Source of the DNA: Opisthorchis felineus
Lineage: Eukaryota; Platyhelminthes; Trematoda; Opisthorchiida; Opisthorchiidae
Direction of reading: 5' to 3'
Length of the DNA stretch: 64,000 nt
Assembly: GCA_004794785.1 (NCBI GenBank)
Contig: SJOL01007009.1
Location: forward strand, 1-64,000
Shown here: in pieces, positions 1-9,063 of the stretch
How the letters are laid out: every line of letters begins with the position of its first letter
Position numbering within the stretch: position 1 is the stretch's first letter
Notes under the pieces: generated by a model
The model's input: only the letters and a program-made list of their open reading frames with translations
Databases searched by the model: none
What the model was told of the DNA's origin: nothing
Made by a program: the position numbers and the translations under genes

Positions 1-590
1 GAGGCCCTCTCGCCCCATGTTGTGGATGGAATCAATTTTTTGTCCGATGATGGTCAGATGTCTGAGATTGTGGCTCTCTGCTGGTGGCTACTGACCGCCT
101 GATTCTTCTGTGTCCACGGTTGTTTGTAAGTGTTTGCCGTTGGGTGCGTTATTCGAGCGTTTATGCTAAAATTTCTTATTGGTCAGTAACAGTTGATGGT
201 TAGCGCACAAATGGATGAGTCTCTCTTCGTTGCTGTGTGGCGCGCATGTTCACTGAATCGACCCCGTAAATGTGATTCCAAGGAGTTCAGACGACTGACT
301 TGGGCATTTATATCGCCCGCAATGATAACATTTCATCGCTCCTTGCTTGACAAATAAGCCCGAATAGCTCTCGATAGAAAGTATCGTTCTCAGCATCAGA
401 ACAGCATTTCTTTGGGGCATATGCCGACACTGCACACAGGCACCATTTTTATGTCGAGAGGCATTGAGCTTGGTTGAGCTGGTCAACCGGACGTCGCAAA
501 GATGACTGTTCACCGGGATCCAATCCAGAAAAGCGCGTCCAGCTCTGGGGCGGGTTGTACCTCTTACACGATACACTCCACAAGTCATCG
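1..590 (-). pseudogene. Non-LTR retrotransposon fragment (endonuclease region)
   Basis: Read on the minus strand, this stretch resembles the apurinic-type endonuclease of RTE/CR1-like LINEs. A block like 'NSHLCDVRLTSSTKLNASRH' matches the family pattern of a line beginning with an arginine-rich N-x-S-R segment. It is followed by a worn equivalent of the AYAPT and GDxNAQ blocks ('YHCGRYKCPSQ') and then, below position 250, by a remnant of the NGERLLxLCADHxLFLxNTxFRHKR segment. Stops and frame changes break the frame ('GSIQ' then a stop near 250). The fragment runs off the left edge, so its full length is unknown. It is a decayed insertion, not a host gene; clade assignment is an inference from motif style. 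Confidence 0.55.
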
Positions 591-864
591 CTTATGAATC
601 ACTGGACACACGGAGGGAGAAGTGCGAAAGTTCTGAGTTCGTACTTGGTGTTTTGAGATGCATACCCACGCTTGGGTCTTGTATGCATGTTTCGGAGGCA
701 CAGCATACATCATTTTTAAGGGATTATGAAGTTACATTGAGCATTGTCTGTTTGCCAATTTGACACAGAGTACGGACATTGAACTCTCCTATGTAGAAAT
801 GATCTCTTAGATTTAGCAAGATGTTATTTTGTTTATTGTTAATAAACAATAATAATTCAAGTAC
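591..864. other. Unassigned spacer before the gypsy element
   Basis: A+T-rich sequence with no recognisable coding or RNA signal. The gypsy reverse transcriptase starts abruptly at about 865, so the 5' part of that element (LTR, gag, protease, RT fingers) is absent here. Confidence 0.4.
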
Positions 865-3170
865 ACTCGATTGCCATTCGGAGTGAAAACTGCGCCAGTA
901 ATCTTCCAGCAGATTATGGACACGAGGCTGCGTAATCTGACCGGAGTTGCCGCATTTCTTGACGACATTATCGTCGTGGGGGCCACTATAGAAGACCTTC
1001 TGAATCGGTTGGACGCTGTCCTCCAATGGATAAATAACTATAGGTTCCGGCTAAAGAAAGAAAAGTGTAAGATTCTATGGAGTTCTATCAAGCACCTTGG
1101 TTTTATCATCGACAAAAACGGCCGTCGACCCGACCCGTCCAATATTGACACAATTACAAAAATACCCACCACCATCGAATGTTGCTGAATTCAAGTCTTT
1201 TTGGGGTTGATTAGCTACTACAACGCCTTCCCGCCAGTTATGTATCGTTTGCGTGAACCCTTCAACCAGCTTTTAACCAAGGGATTTCGGTGGGGTTGGT
1301 CACGCTGCTGTCAGCTTGTATTCGAAGGAGTGAAGAGGCTGTTTCAGTCTGAACTTCTACTCACGCACTTCAACCCCCAACTGAGAATCGTCCTCATAAC
1401 TGACGCATCGAACCGTGGGGTTGGCGCAGTCATAGCTCACACATTCCCTGATGGTACGCGAAGTGTGTTCGCTCACGCCGCAAGATCACTGGATGCAACT
1501 GAACGGAATACGGTCACACTGAGAAAGGAGCGCTGGCCATCATTTTTGGGGTGAAGTTCTACAAAATGCTTTTCGGTCGACACTTCACGCTTGTGACGGA
1601 TCACTGACCACTGTAGGCTATATTTGGTTACAAGACAGGTATCCCCGTCTACACAGCCAGCCGCCTGCAACGGTGGGGTACGATTCCTCTTGGCTACACT
1701 TTTACCATAAAGTATGCCTCAACCGAGGAAATTGGGTAACCAATGCGCTAACGCTCCTAATTGCTTCTCATGAGTTGGAAGCAAAAGATACCGTCATAGC
1801 AACCGTTGCCGTCGAACCGGAGATCCGTGCTGTGGAGACCATGAACCAACTACCAGTGACTTTTGACACAGTCCGCGATGCCACCAGAAATGACAGCAAT
1901 GGAGTACCATCAATCCAGCTAGCCAACAACCTGTTCATCGGGAGAACTCCGGCAATTTTTTCAGCGACGGAGTTCACTATCTGTTGTCAGTGGCTGTCTT
2001 CTCTTTGGTGACCGGATCATCGTTCCCTCCAAACTTCACCACTGGGTCCTAGCACAGTTCCACAATGAACATCCAGGGATAAGCCGCATGAAGACCCTCA
2101 CTCGCAGCTATGTACATTAACTCGGTATGGATGAACACATGGCGCAGGTATGTCGGAGTTATTTCCGATGCGCAGCTGCCCAGAAGTTACCCAACCGACA
2201 GTCGCCGCAGCCTTGGCCACAACCAGAAAAACCATGGTCGCGCATCCATGTGGATTTTGCCGGACCAATTAACGGACAAAGCTTCCTCATCGTTGTCAAT
2301 GCATTCAGTATGTGGCCCGAAGTCCTTCTTATGTCTGAGGCAACAACGATGGCAACCATCACTAAACTGCGGCATTTGTTTTCAATATTCGGTATTCCGG
2401 AAACTATTGTGTCCGACAATTTTACTCAGGTCACATCTCATCAGTTTATGAATTCTTTCGGAGACACGGCATCACACATGTTACTTCCCCTCAATTCCAC
2501 CCCCAATCCAGCGGTCAAGCTGAACGGTTCGTGGATACCTTTGAACGAGCACTGACAAACTTAGAAGGGGAAGGGACCATGGCAGAGGTCTCGGATACGT
2601 TCCTGTTGAATTATAGAGCAACTCCTAATCCACAGTCCCCAGACGGTCGCTCTCTAGCAGAGGGTATGATGAACAGACGGTTGAGTCTTACCCATGACGC
2701 TATCCTGCCAACACTTACGTGTTTTCAATCACCGACAGGAGGGAAACCAACGTTCAGGCCTGGAAAACGTGTGCTTGTCAGGGACTATCGCCCCGGGCAC
2801 CGAAGATGGACTGTTGGAGTCGTCCTCAAAAGAATCGGTCAGGTGATTTACAGCGTCCAAGTGGGATCATTGGTATGGAAACGACATGTCAATCAGCTAC
2901 GGCCGACTGAGTGCCCTTTCCAAAACGAACGACGAACAGTTACTAGACCTCAAACTGTTGCTCGAAACCTTTGGTCTCCCAAGACCAGTACCAATAGCCA
3001 CTGCTTCACATTTATCGCTCAAGACAGATCCACTGCTGCATCCGAGACGCCATGCCGGTCGCGCTAGGAAAGGTCTGGAACCATTTCAACTTGATCCGCG
3101 CCGACAATCTTACGTCGAACGGCCAAAAGGGAGAGATGTCAGGAAAGTCAGATTCCTAAATATTACCCTA
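865..3170 (+). pseudogene. Ty3/gypsy LTR-retrotransposon pol remnant
   Basis: Domains follow gypsy order. The reverse transcriptase palm is at 871-1180, with 'LPFGVKTAPVIFQQIM' and the catalytic box as FLDD (usual form YxDD). The thumb and RNase H are at 1200-1560 ('TDASNRGVGAV'). An H2C2 zinc-binding segment lies at 2030-2170 (HxxxHPGISRMK, later a spaced C-x2-C equivalent). The integrase core is at 2250-2680, with HVDFAGP carrying the first Asp and VSDNFTQ the second. A C-terminal GPY/F-like domain is at 2740-2915 (RPGKRVLVRDYRPG to WKRHVNQLRP). A basic, proline-rich tail continues to about 3170. The frame is broken by stops near 1188, 1605 and 2010 and by shifts near 2110-2130 and 2530. 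Protease, gag and LTRs are not seen. It is a dead, 5'-truncated copy. Confidence 0.85.
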
Positions 3171-4020
3171 GAATACCCGAAACCTACTGAGACCTCAAAC
3201 TCCATTAAACACCGATCAGACAGCCTTGGATCAAGGTCAAACAGGGCCCTTAAACATACAGTGCGAGGCCGTTGTACCTGCACGCACTCGCTTGTTTGCA
3301 ATAAAGCTGATCTGTTCCTTGTCAGCGAGTCTTTTTCTGGCACTAGACGCAAGAGCGTGAACAGCAGTCAGGTATAACAGACACTTTAGTTTTCAATGTA
3401 TTTCGACAGTAATTGAGTATTGCCTTGGAGGTCACGGTCAATCACTAGGCGATCGAAGTGTGCGAATTTCAAAGCCGACCTCATGCAACCCGCCCTTCCT
3501 TGGGGGAAGGTAACAGCGCTGATTTAACATTAAGTTGGCTTCCAACCAAGAAACAACTTTTCCTAAATCAACGTGCGCGCTGTTTGCACAACAAATCAGT
3601 GCCAATCGTGTAATTAGGAGGCAACCCAACGTGGACCAAGGTGTCTTACAATATAAGACCGGAGCATTGTAGTTTACGCTCAGATAGATGTTATATCATA
3701 ATCTAACATTTTCCCTTGGATACGTAGTGAAGCCACTGCTATGTAGTTATTACAAGCATGGTAGTTCTGATTGGAGACCGAAACGTCCAATTTGGTGAGC
3801 TTTCGACGGATGATGAGCGACTGCGTAGTACGTCTTGTGCCCGCCGGAGTAACAAAGAGAATAATGGCAGGCTGATGAGCGAATAAAGCATTCACGAATT
3901 ATCTTCAAGCACAAAAGTTCAATCATATATGTCGCCTGAAAAACGTATTTTTTGCGTCTTTCGTCGATGAAAAATGTATGTACACAATTTCCACAATGAG
4001 AACCTCCAAACAATTAGAAG
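3171..4020. other. Non-coding stretch, possible gypsy 3' flank
   Basis: No domain or splice-supported exon recognised. It could include a decayed LTR of the preceding element, but I found no matching upstream copy to define one. Confidence 0.3.
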
Positions 4021-4021
4021 G

Positions 4022-4100
4022 CGTCCATGCGGAGATTCGAACCCGAGCAGTCAAGATGCAGGCCTGCGAATGCAACTACTGGACTGTCCGGGCCCAATGT
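4022..4100 (-). repeat. tRNA-headed SINE fragment
   Basis: On the minus strand it reads as a tRNA-like promoter: an A-box-like CAGTCCAGTAGTTG and, about 45 nt on, a B box GGGTTCGAATCTCC. The same head style occurs at 23200 and 35300. A true tRNA is not supported because no clean cloverleaf forms. Confidence 0.5.
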
Positions 4101-4212
4101 CTAAACCAACACTAATATTTTATGCCATAATTCTTCAGAGATAACGGTGCAATGTGAATGACTGTCGTGCATTTCGAAACAACCACATTAGTAGATATCA
4201 GCTACCATCTAG

Positions 4213-4441
4213 AATTTATATAAACGTAATCAAGTAGGGAGCGCACCATAATGTATCTTCAGGTGATGACAAAAAGTTTGGAAGCCAGTTGTCAAGCTCG
4301 GCAAATAGGTCAGCAGCCACTTGGTCAGCATCCAGAAAACGCACTGAAGCTATCAACGCTTTGACATATTGCCAATAACGTGTGTATACGTCCACGATCA
4401 CCCCAGTCCTAGGGAAGCACTGGCCATTTTCGGACATAACT
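4213..4441 (-). CDS. Candidate exon of an unknown minus-strand gene
   Basis: A minus-strand frame of about 73 residues ends in TAA near 4216. It follows a plausible acceptor (GTTTAAGCAG, exon start near 4441). The composition looks protein-like: 'VYTRYWQYVKALIASVRF', then 'DLFAELDNWLPNFL' and 'LWCAPYLITFI' at the end, so it is helical and rich in aromatics. I recognise no family. It lies just upstream of, and opposite to, the start exon of the large plus-strand gene, so it could be the last exon of a neighbouring gene or a repeat remnant. No other exon of it was found. Confidence 0.3.
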
Positions 4442-4660
4442 GCTTAAACTTCTTTACCATCCGTAAACGGATTCATCCTTTGAGGCGAAGTGCGCCACAG
4501 ACATGAAAAACCAATGGTCATCAAAAGTTTCATAAATTCAAACGATCAAACTAACCGCAGAAGAAGTTATTCACTCCAAACCGTGGCTGAGGATCCCACT
4601 GGATAATCTGGCCGATCGAGTGTCAGTAGTACTGGTTGAAAGACAGCAGACAAATATGAG

Positions 4661-4742
4661 ATGAGCAGACAAAACCAATGGTTTTTCGCGCATCACTGGG
4701 TTATTTTGCTCCAATCGTTGAGGTTGTATGGACCGGATCACG
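4661..4742 (+). CDS. Start exon of the phase-1 many-exon gene (exon 1)
   Basis: The ATG at 4661 is the first in its frame after an in-frame TGA at 4637. The 27-codon exon ends in a strong donor (ACG|GTAAGT) in phase 1, matching the acceptor phase of the next exon. The peptide begins MSRQNQWFFAHH and has a short hydrophobic stretch (WVILLQSL), which could be a weak signal peptide; a secreted product is possible but unproven. Another ATG six bases upstream is closed at once by a stop. An alternative is that this is an internal exon and the true start lies further 5'. The next exon begins 235 nt downstream. Confidence 0.5.
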
Positions 4743-4977
4743 GTAAGTATGAAATTTAGTTCAGAGTGTTGATGTGTACAAAGGGCTTACTTGAATGTGT
4801 TAGTTTTTCTTTGCTTGGTCATTTGTTTGATAATTCATCTGCCCCATAAGAATGATGAACATTAGTTTTTCTCGTTAAACATTTCTAACATCTATCAACG
4901 CGAGCACGTACACCGTCAAGCATTGATGGTCTGTATTATAGTTTAGTGTTTGAATTTACTTGTCCTATTAACCGCAG

Positions 4978-5067
4978 GTGGTGCGTCAACCGTCGCTGAA
5001 AATATCTGTCCACCTGTTAGCACGCATAGCCTGGAAGGGCAGAGCAAAACAGGGATGCCAGATGTTG
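4978..5067 (+). CDS. Phase-1 exon 2 (90 nt, CPPxST type)
   Basis: Acceptor TTAACCGCAG, donor GTTG|GTGAGT. The length is exactly 90 nt, phase 1 at both ends, and open only in the frame required by exon 1. The peptide reads GASTVAENICPPVSTHS and then a polar tail. It is a clear paralogue of the exon at 7133: same length, same phase, and shared small residue-A-S, a hydrophobic residue before CPP, and ST at the same positions. This points to tandem exon duplication. The single cysteine suits an extracellular or secreted product, but no domain family is recognised. Confidence 0.7.
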
Positions 5068-5180
5068 GTGAGTTTCACTGGAATAGGTTTTAAATTTTTG
5101 ATATACATTCGTTGATCCAATTTAAAAGGTTTGATTTGTGGGCTGTGCTTGTGTGAACTTTAATAACTACAGACAACAGG

Positions 5181-5420
5181 ATGATTTTCGTTCAAACAAA
5201 CCTGATTTTAACCATCTATTTCAGTTTGTTGCATGTTCAGAACAACAGTTCGCTTGATGGAATGGACTTTCAAGATCATTGTCCCAGCCCGTTCGGCGCT
5301 CTTCCATTTGAAGCATTCGCCCAGACAAAAAATCTGTCAAAACGCTACACAACGGTGCACAACCACCTTATTCTTAATGTGGACCAAGGTGGAGGGAGAT
5401 GGGAGGTTCTGTTAAAATAA
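5181..5420 (+). other. Open frame of unknown status in the exon 2-3 intron
   Basis: After a good acceptor (CATCTATTTCAG at about 5223) two overlapping plus frames stay open for some 190 nt. One reads 'DHCPSPFGALPFEAFAQTKN', which looks protein-like, but it ends in TAA at 5420 and enters in phase 2, so it does not fit the phase-1 exon chain. It may be an alternative terminal exon, a decayed mobile-element frame, or chance. Confidence 0.25.
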
Positions 5421-5518
5421 CATGGACTGGGCTTTTTCTAATTCGGTAGGTGGTGTGTCTATTACATAACGTAGTAGGCATTTATCTAAGTTATTGAGGC
5501 AAATAAACCGACTGTACT

Positions 5519-5738
5519 CAAGAAATACACTCATTTGCAAATCAATTTGGTTTTGCGAGAGACTCACCTGGAACCCAGCTGAGTCTCTCGTTTGTGATGT
5601 TTCCAATTTGGGTTCAAGTAGAACATAAGGTTGACGAAAACTCGGGGACTGCGCCTGCCTGATGAGCCCCAAAAAGGGCAAAACCGGTCGTGGGCTGTCG
5701 AAGAAGTTTCAGCAACCTTATGAGTAGTACATTGCGCA
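5519..5738 (+). repeat. Hammerhead-core SINE-like element with 14-bp target duplication
   Basis: A 220-bp element is flanked by the direct repeat AAACCGACTGTACT (5505-5518 and 5739-5752), which I read as a target-site duplication. Its 3' half holds a type-I hammerhead layout: stem-I strand GCCTGC (5653), core CTGATGA (5659-5665), stem II GCCCC/GGGC, core AAAA at 5680-5683 where GAAA is required, self-complementary stem III ACCGGT, cleavage-site C at 5689, and stem-I partner GTGGGC (5690-5695). The end is TTTCAGCAACCTTATGAGTAG. The G-to-A change in the core should abolish cleavage. Related copies lie at 26395, 35376, 39603, 43750 and 44140. Confidence 0.75.
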
Positions 5739-5777
5739 AAACCGACTGTACTGTTTTGCTCTAGTACACTCCTACAG

Positions 5778-5792
5778 TCTGGAGAATGTTTG
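5778..5792 (+). CDS. Possible 15-nt phase-1 micro-exon
   Basis: Between a pyrimidine-rich acceptor (TACACTCCTACAG) and a GTAAGA donor lies TCTGGAGAATGTTTG. It has phase 1 at both ends and a length that is a multiple of three, so it would fit into the gene without breaking frame (W-R-M-F plus split codons). A segment this short can easily arise by chance. Confidence 0.25.
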
Positions 5793-6765
5793 GTAAGAAA
5801 CCAAAGGAACCAGGTCTATATTATTTTAGATTGCCAGCGCCACCGGGCCGAACGACTAATTTCAGCATTCGATCAAAACAACATTCCGTCTGTGAAGAAT
5901 CAGCACGAAATGAAAATACTTCCTTAGAGTCAGCAGAAACTCGTCGTGCTACGGTGTATTGTTTTTTATGGACGGTCCTGTGATTGTAGATACACGTGCC
6001 GGTATAAAAAACTGAGCAACACCAGAATTTCTTAATGTTTGGTTGGGTTGCAATGCTCAAGGGAACAAGTATACATTTTTGTCATTTTTCGGAATTGATT
6101 TTTTCACTGTGTGTCTTATCACCTGAGCTAGATAAAGGATTCACCGGACAAGAGTTTTAATCAATAGTTTGATGTAGATTGTTGTGTTATTCTTGTGCCT
6201 GTCTTGTTTCAATAAAGGATTCAAACACGATAATCTTATTGGTCACACTGAATTCCTTGGTTGGTAAGTGTGCGCTGCTGGGCCACTCTGAGTGTTTGCT
6301 TCACGTGTATACTCCAGTTGTTTGGGCTGTCTACACCGGATAATTAAGTGAAAATGCGTATTGCCAACGGAAGCGGTCGTAGTGCCTTTTCATGAAAGCT
6401 AGTGTAGGATCCTAATGCAGATACTCTAGGCAAGGTTCGTCACTAAAACGCCCGTATCTAATAATGTTTAATGATGGGTTGCTTGACAAGTTCTCCTTCC
6501 AGCAAGAGGAACGGGTAATTTCTGTTTTTGTTGTGGGGGGGGATTGCGGTGTATGTCGTGTTCACATTCACATCACTCTCGTTGTCCAGCGGGTCTCAAG
6601 CGTCTGTGGCGACACCTGACTGGGAACTCCTGACAGGCGGGTCAATCGATCGTCACAACCAGGACATTTACTGGGTCGTCGCTCGAGGATTCGATCGTAC
6701 CAATCGTATCTCTCAAGCGTGAACACGTTCGCCTGTTCATATCTGACAATTCAGGTGCGTCCAAC
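5793..6765. other. Intron sequence without recognised features
   Basis: About 1 kb of intron between exons 2 and 3, with an AATAAAGG-like tract near 6132-6220 and an 8-G run at 6534. No exon with matching phase was found apart from the 15-nt candidate just upstream. Confidence 0.4.
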
Positions 6766-6767
6766 GT

Positions 6768-6985
6768 GCGCAGGTGGTCTAGTGGTAACCCTCTTGCCTC
6801 GCATGTCAGATGTCGTGAGTTCAAGCCCCGGTACGGCCATACATAGGATATGAACTGCTAATGTGCTTCAATTAAGATCGAAACTCGAGTTCAGTGCTTT
6901 CCCCCTTTGATGTGGACTCATCCGAATAATCAGGCCAGGACAGGAGGACGACTGTTTAAATGAGTGGTGTGAATGTGGAAAATTT
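6768..6985 (+). repeat. tRNA-headed SINE
   Basis: An A box (TGGTCTAGTGGTAACCCTC) and a B box (GAGTTCAAGCCCC) lie about 50 nt apart inside a tRNA-like segment that ends near 6840. A non-tRNA body follows (CCAGGACAGGAGGACGACTG, then TGTGAATGTGG). A related body recurs at about 53100-53160. This is a SINE inside the intron before exon 3, transcribed in the gene's direction. Confidence 0.6.
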
Positions 6986-7132
6986 GCGTTTTATTTCTAA
7001 GTTGTTTGTCTGTTAGTTACCGTCACCTACCGAAAATTTCCTGACACTTGGCGCTTTAAAGTTATGTATGAATTGATTATATGAGTTCGATTTTATTGCC
7101 AATTTTTGGACCTACCCATCTGAACAACCCAG

Positions 7133-7222
7133 GTTGCGCGTCATCAGCTGTTAGAAAAGTGTGTCCTCCTGGTAGTACAGACAAGCCGGAAGAGCGGTGC
7201 AGTGAGAATCTACAGGAAATCG
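7133..7222 (+). CDS. Phase-1 exon 3 (90 nt, CPPxST type)
   Basis: Acceptor AACAACCCAG, donor ATCG|GTAAGT; 90 nt, phase 1 on both sides. The peptide CASSAVRKVCPPGSTDKPEE has the same length and spacing as the exon at 4978, with conserved A-S, V/I-C-P-P and S-T. It gains two further cysteines (first residue and the ERC segment), so this copy could form an internal disulfide that its partner cannot. The pair is the best evidence that this gene grows by duplicating whole exons. Confidence 0.7.
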
Positions 7223-7635
7223 GTAAGTATCTGTGTGCGTTCGTTTCTAATTGTTGCTTCGTGGTCGTTTGCATTTTTCTTAAATTTGCAAGTTAGAGCT
7301 GGATATGAAAGCACCTATGAAAACAACTATATTTGTTCACATAGTAATAAATTCTATCAACCGATGTTCCAGTTGCAAGGATAGTTGATCTTTACTTAAC
7401 ACGGAGAGCATGTACGTAAAATAGATAAATAGACTGGGAAGCCTAACTTGGACTAACCTGGAACCGCGAATAAAGTTCACCTTATGAAGAGGTGGGTTCG
7501 TGGTTTTTATTCAAAGAAATTTGTCTTGGCTAGAGTAATTCTCAAAGGAATGACACCTAAGAAAGTATGTGTTATAGTTTTATCTCTCAGACTGAGTTTC
7601 ATATGCTTAAATATATAGATACGCGAACACCTTAG

Positions 7636-9063
7636 TTTTATGGACTACCAAAGACCCATAAACCCAATTCACCTATTCGTCCAAGTTCAGCTGTGAACGG
7701 TTCACCTTATCATCAAATAGATAAATCTCTTGTAGGTATTCTTGGACCCGCCAGAATAATTCTCACAAAACACTGTTTGAAATGCACTTATGAATTTGCA
7801 CCGTACCCAGAGCACGTTGATATCTGTCAAAAAATCATGTGTTCATTTGACGCGCAGTCACTGTACTAGTGTTTCCTTAATGAAACTGGATTTCGTAGGC
7901 AGTCATCTGGAATTTCATCCAGGTCAAACAGTCTCCCCGTCCTCATTCTTAAAGACCACATTTCACTGTGTACTAAGAAGGTGAAGTTTTACTTCCATGA
8001 GACTAGCTAGGAGCAGGTTGATGATCTCGCCTTGGGGAACCCCTTGGGAGCAACACTAGCTGATATTCTCATGGCCAGACTTGAGCAGCCAGCAGTGAAA
8101 GACAGGGTGAAAACTAACTCTCTGTTTTGAACACTCACCATCAAAACATTTTATTCACCCACAAATGTGAGCAGGGTAGCAAACCTCCTTTTTTAGACGT
8201 TTTGATCACCAGAAATACCGACGGTACTATGTCTTACTCTGTATATCGGAAACCTACGTGGCATGGACAATAGCTAAGCTCTACGAGTTTCTGTTCCCGT
8301 TACGGCATAAACGTGCGTTGATGCTTTGCTCCATAGAGTTAGGCAGACCTACACCTTGGATACACCCGCAGAGGAAATTGGATTGCTGAAAGATGTACTG
8401 CTGTCAAATAACCACCTTGAATTTTTCATTGGAAAGAATCTGGCTCCGAGTGCTAAATCGAGAGTGTCACTCACATCATTGAAAAGGATCATTTTCGTTC
8501 ATGTTCCTTATACGGTTGATCATGCTTTCAGCCTATCTGAACGGACACTAAACGTATCGCTGCACCAGAATCACAATGCAGTACAGTTGTGTGCGAATGT
8601 ATACATACGGGGTATGCAACCGGCGGCAATCAAAATGCGAACTTCAGTTTTATCTACACTTCATTGCACTTATCAGTCCACCTGTATTTGCAGTGATACG
8701 TATATCGATAGAACTGACAGGAACCTCGAAATACGTGCAGGGGGGCACGTGCCCAGAATATTCCGCACCATGTCAGCTCACTCTAATCCAATGCTGGTCG
8801 AATCCAGGGTCAAGAAGTCGATCGCTCATCAACTGATCGATATAGGTCACAGAGTTGAACTCAACTCATCGTTCCAAGATTTAGCAAGAAGCAAGCGGTT
8901 ACTGAAGTTCAAGATCCTTGGGGCCACATTGATTGGTTGTTTTACACGTTTTGCGGCGGAGGAGAGTGCACGGAATGCATTCATCCTGCAGCCGTTTTGG
9001 TCTCCTTGCCTTGTTCAAATATTTTTGTACCATTGTTTATTTGACAAAACTTTATTCTGTTGA
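7636..9063 (+). pseudogene. Penelope-like element copy 1 (RT and GIY-YIG), degraded
   Basis: It starts in the PLE reverse transcriptase at FYGLPKTHKPNSPIRP (7636), a hallmark PLE block. It then passes through worn RT segments: 'FDAQSLY' followed by a stop at 7866, then 'QVDDLALGNPLGATLADILM' near 8020. At 8200 the FLDVLVxRNTDGTxSYSVYRKPTW equivalent appears. A 245-codon open frame at 8326-9063 holds the linker and a GIY-YIG-type endonuclease remnant, visible as 'DTYIDRTDRNLEIRAGGHVP' and later 'SIAHQLIDIGHRVELNSSF'. Several stops and frameshifts precede 8326, so RT is dead. The element sits in the intron between exons 3 and 4, same strand as the gene. The long open frame here is therefore element-derived, not a host gene. 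Confidence 0.8.

Noticed and set aside
6768..6850. Functional tRNA gene
   Set aside because: Promoter boxes present, but the arms pair poorly and a repeat body shared with 53.1 kb follows.
8326..9063. The longest open frame (245 codons) as a host gene
   Set aside because: It contains the PLE linker and a GIY-YIG remnant (YIDRTDRNLEIRAGGHVP-like) and directly follows PLE reverse transcriptase blocks, so it is element-derived.
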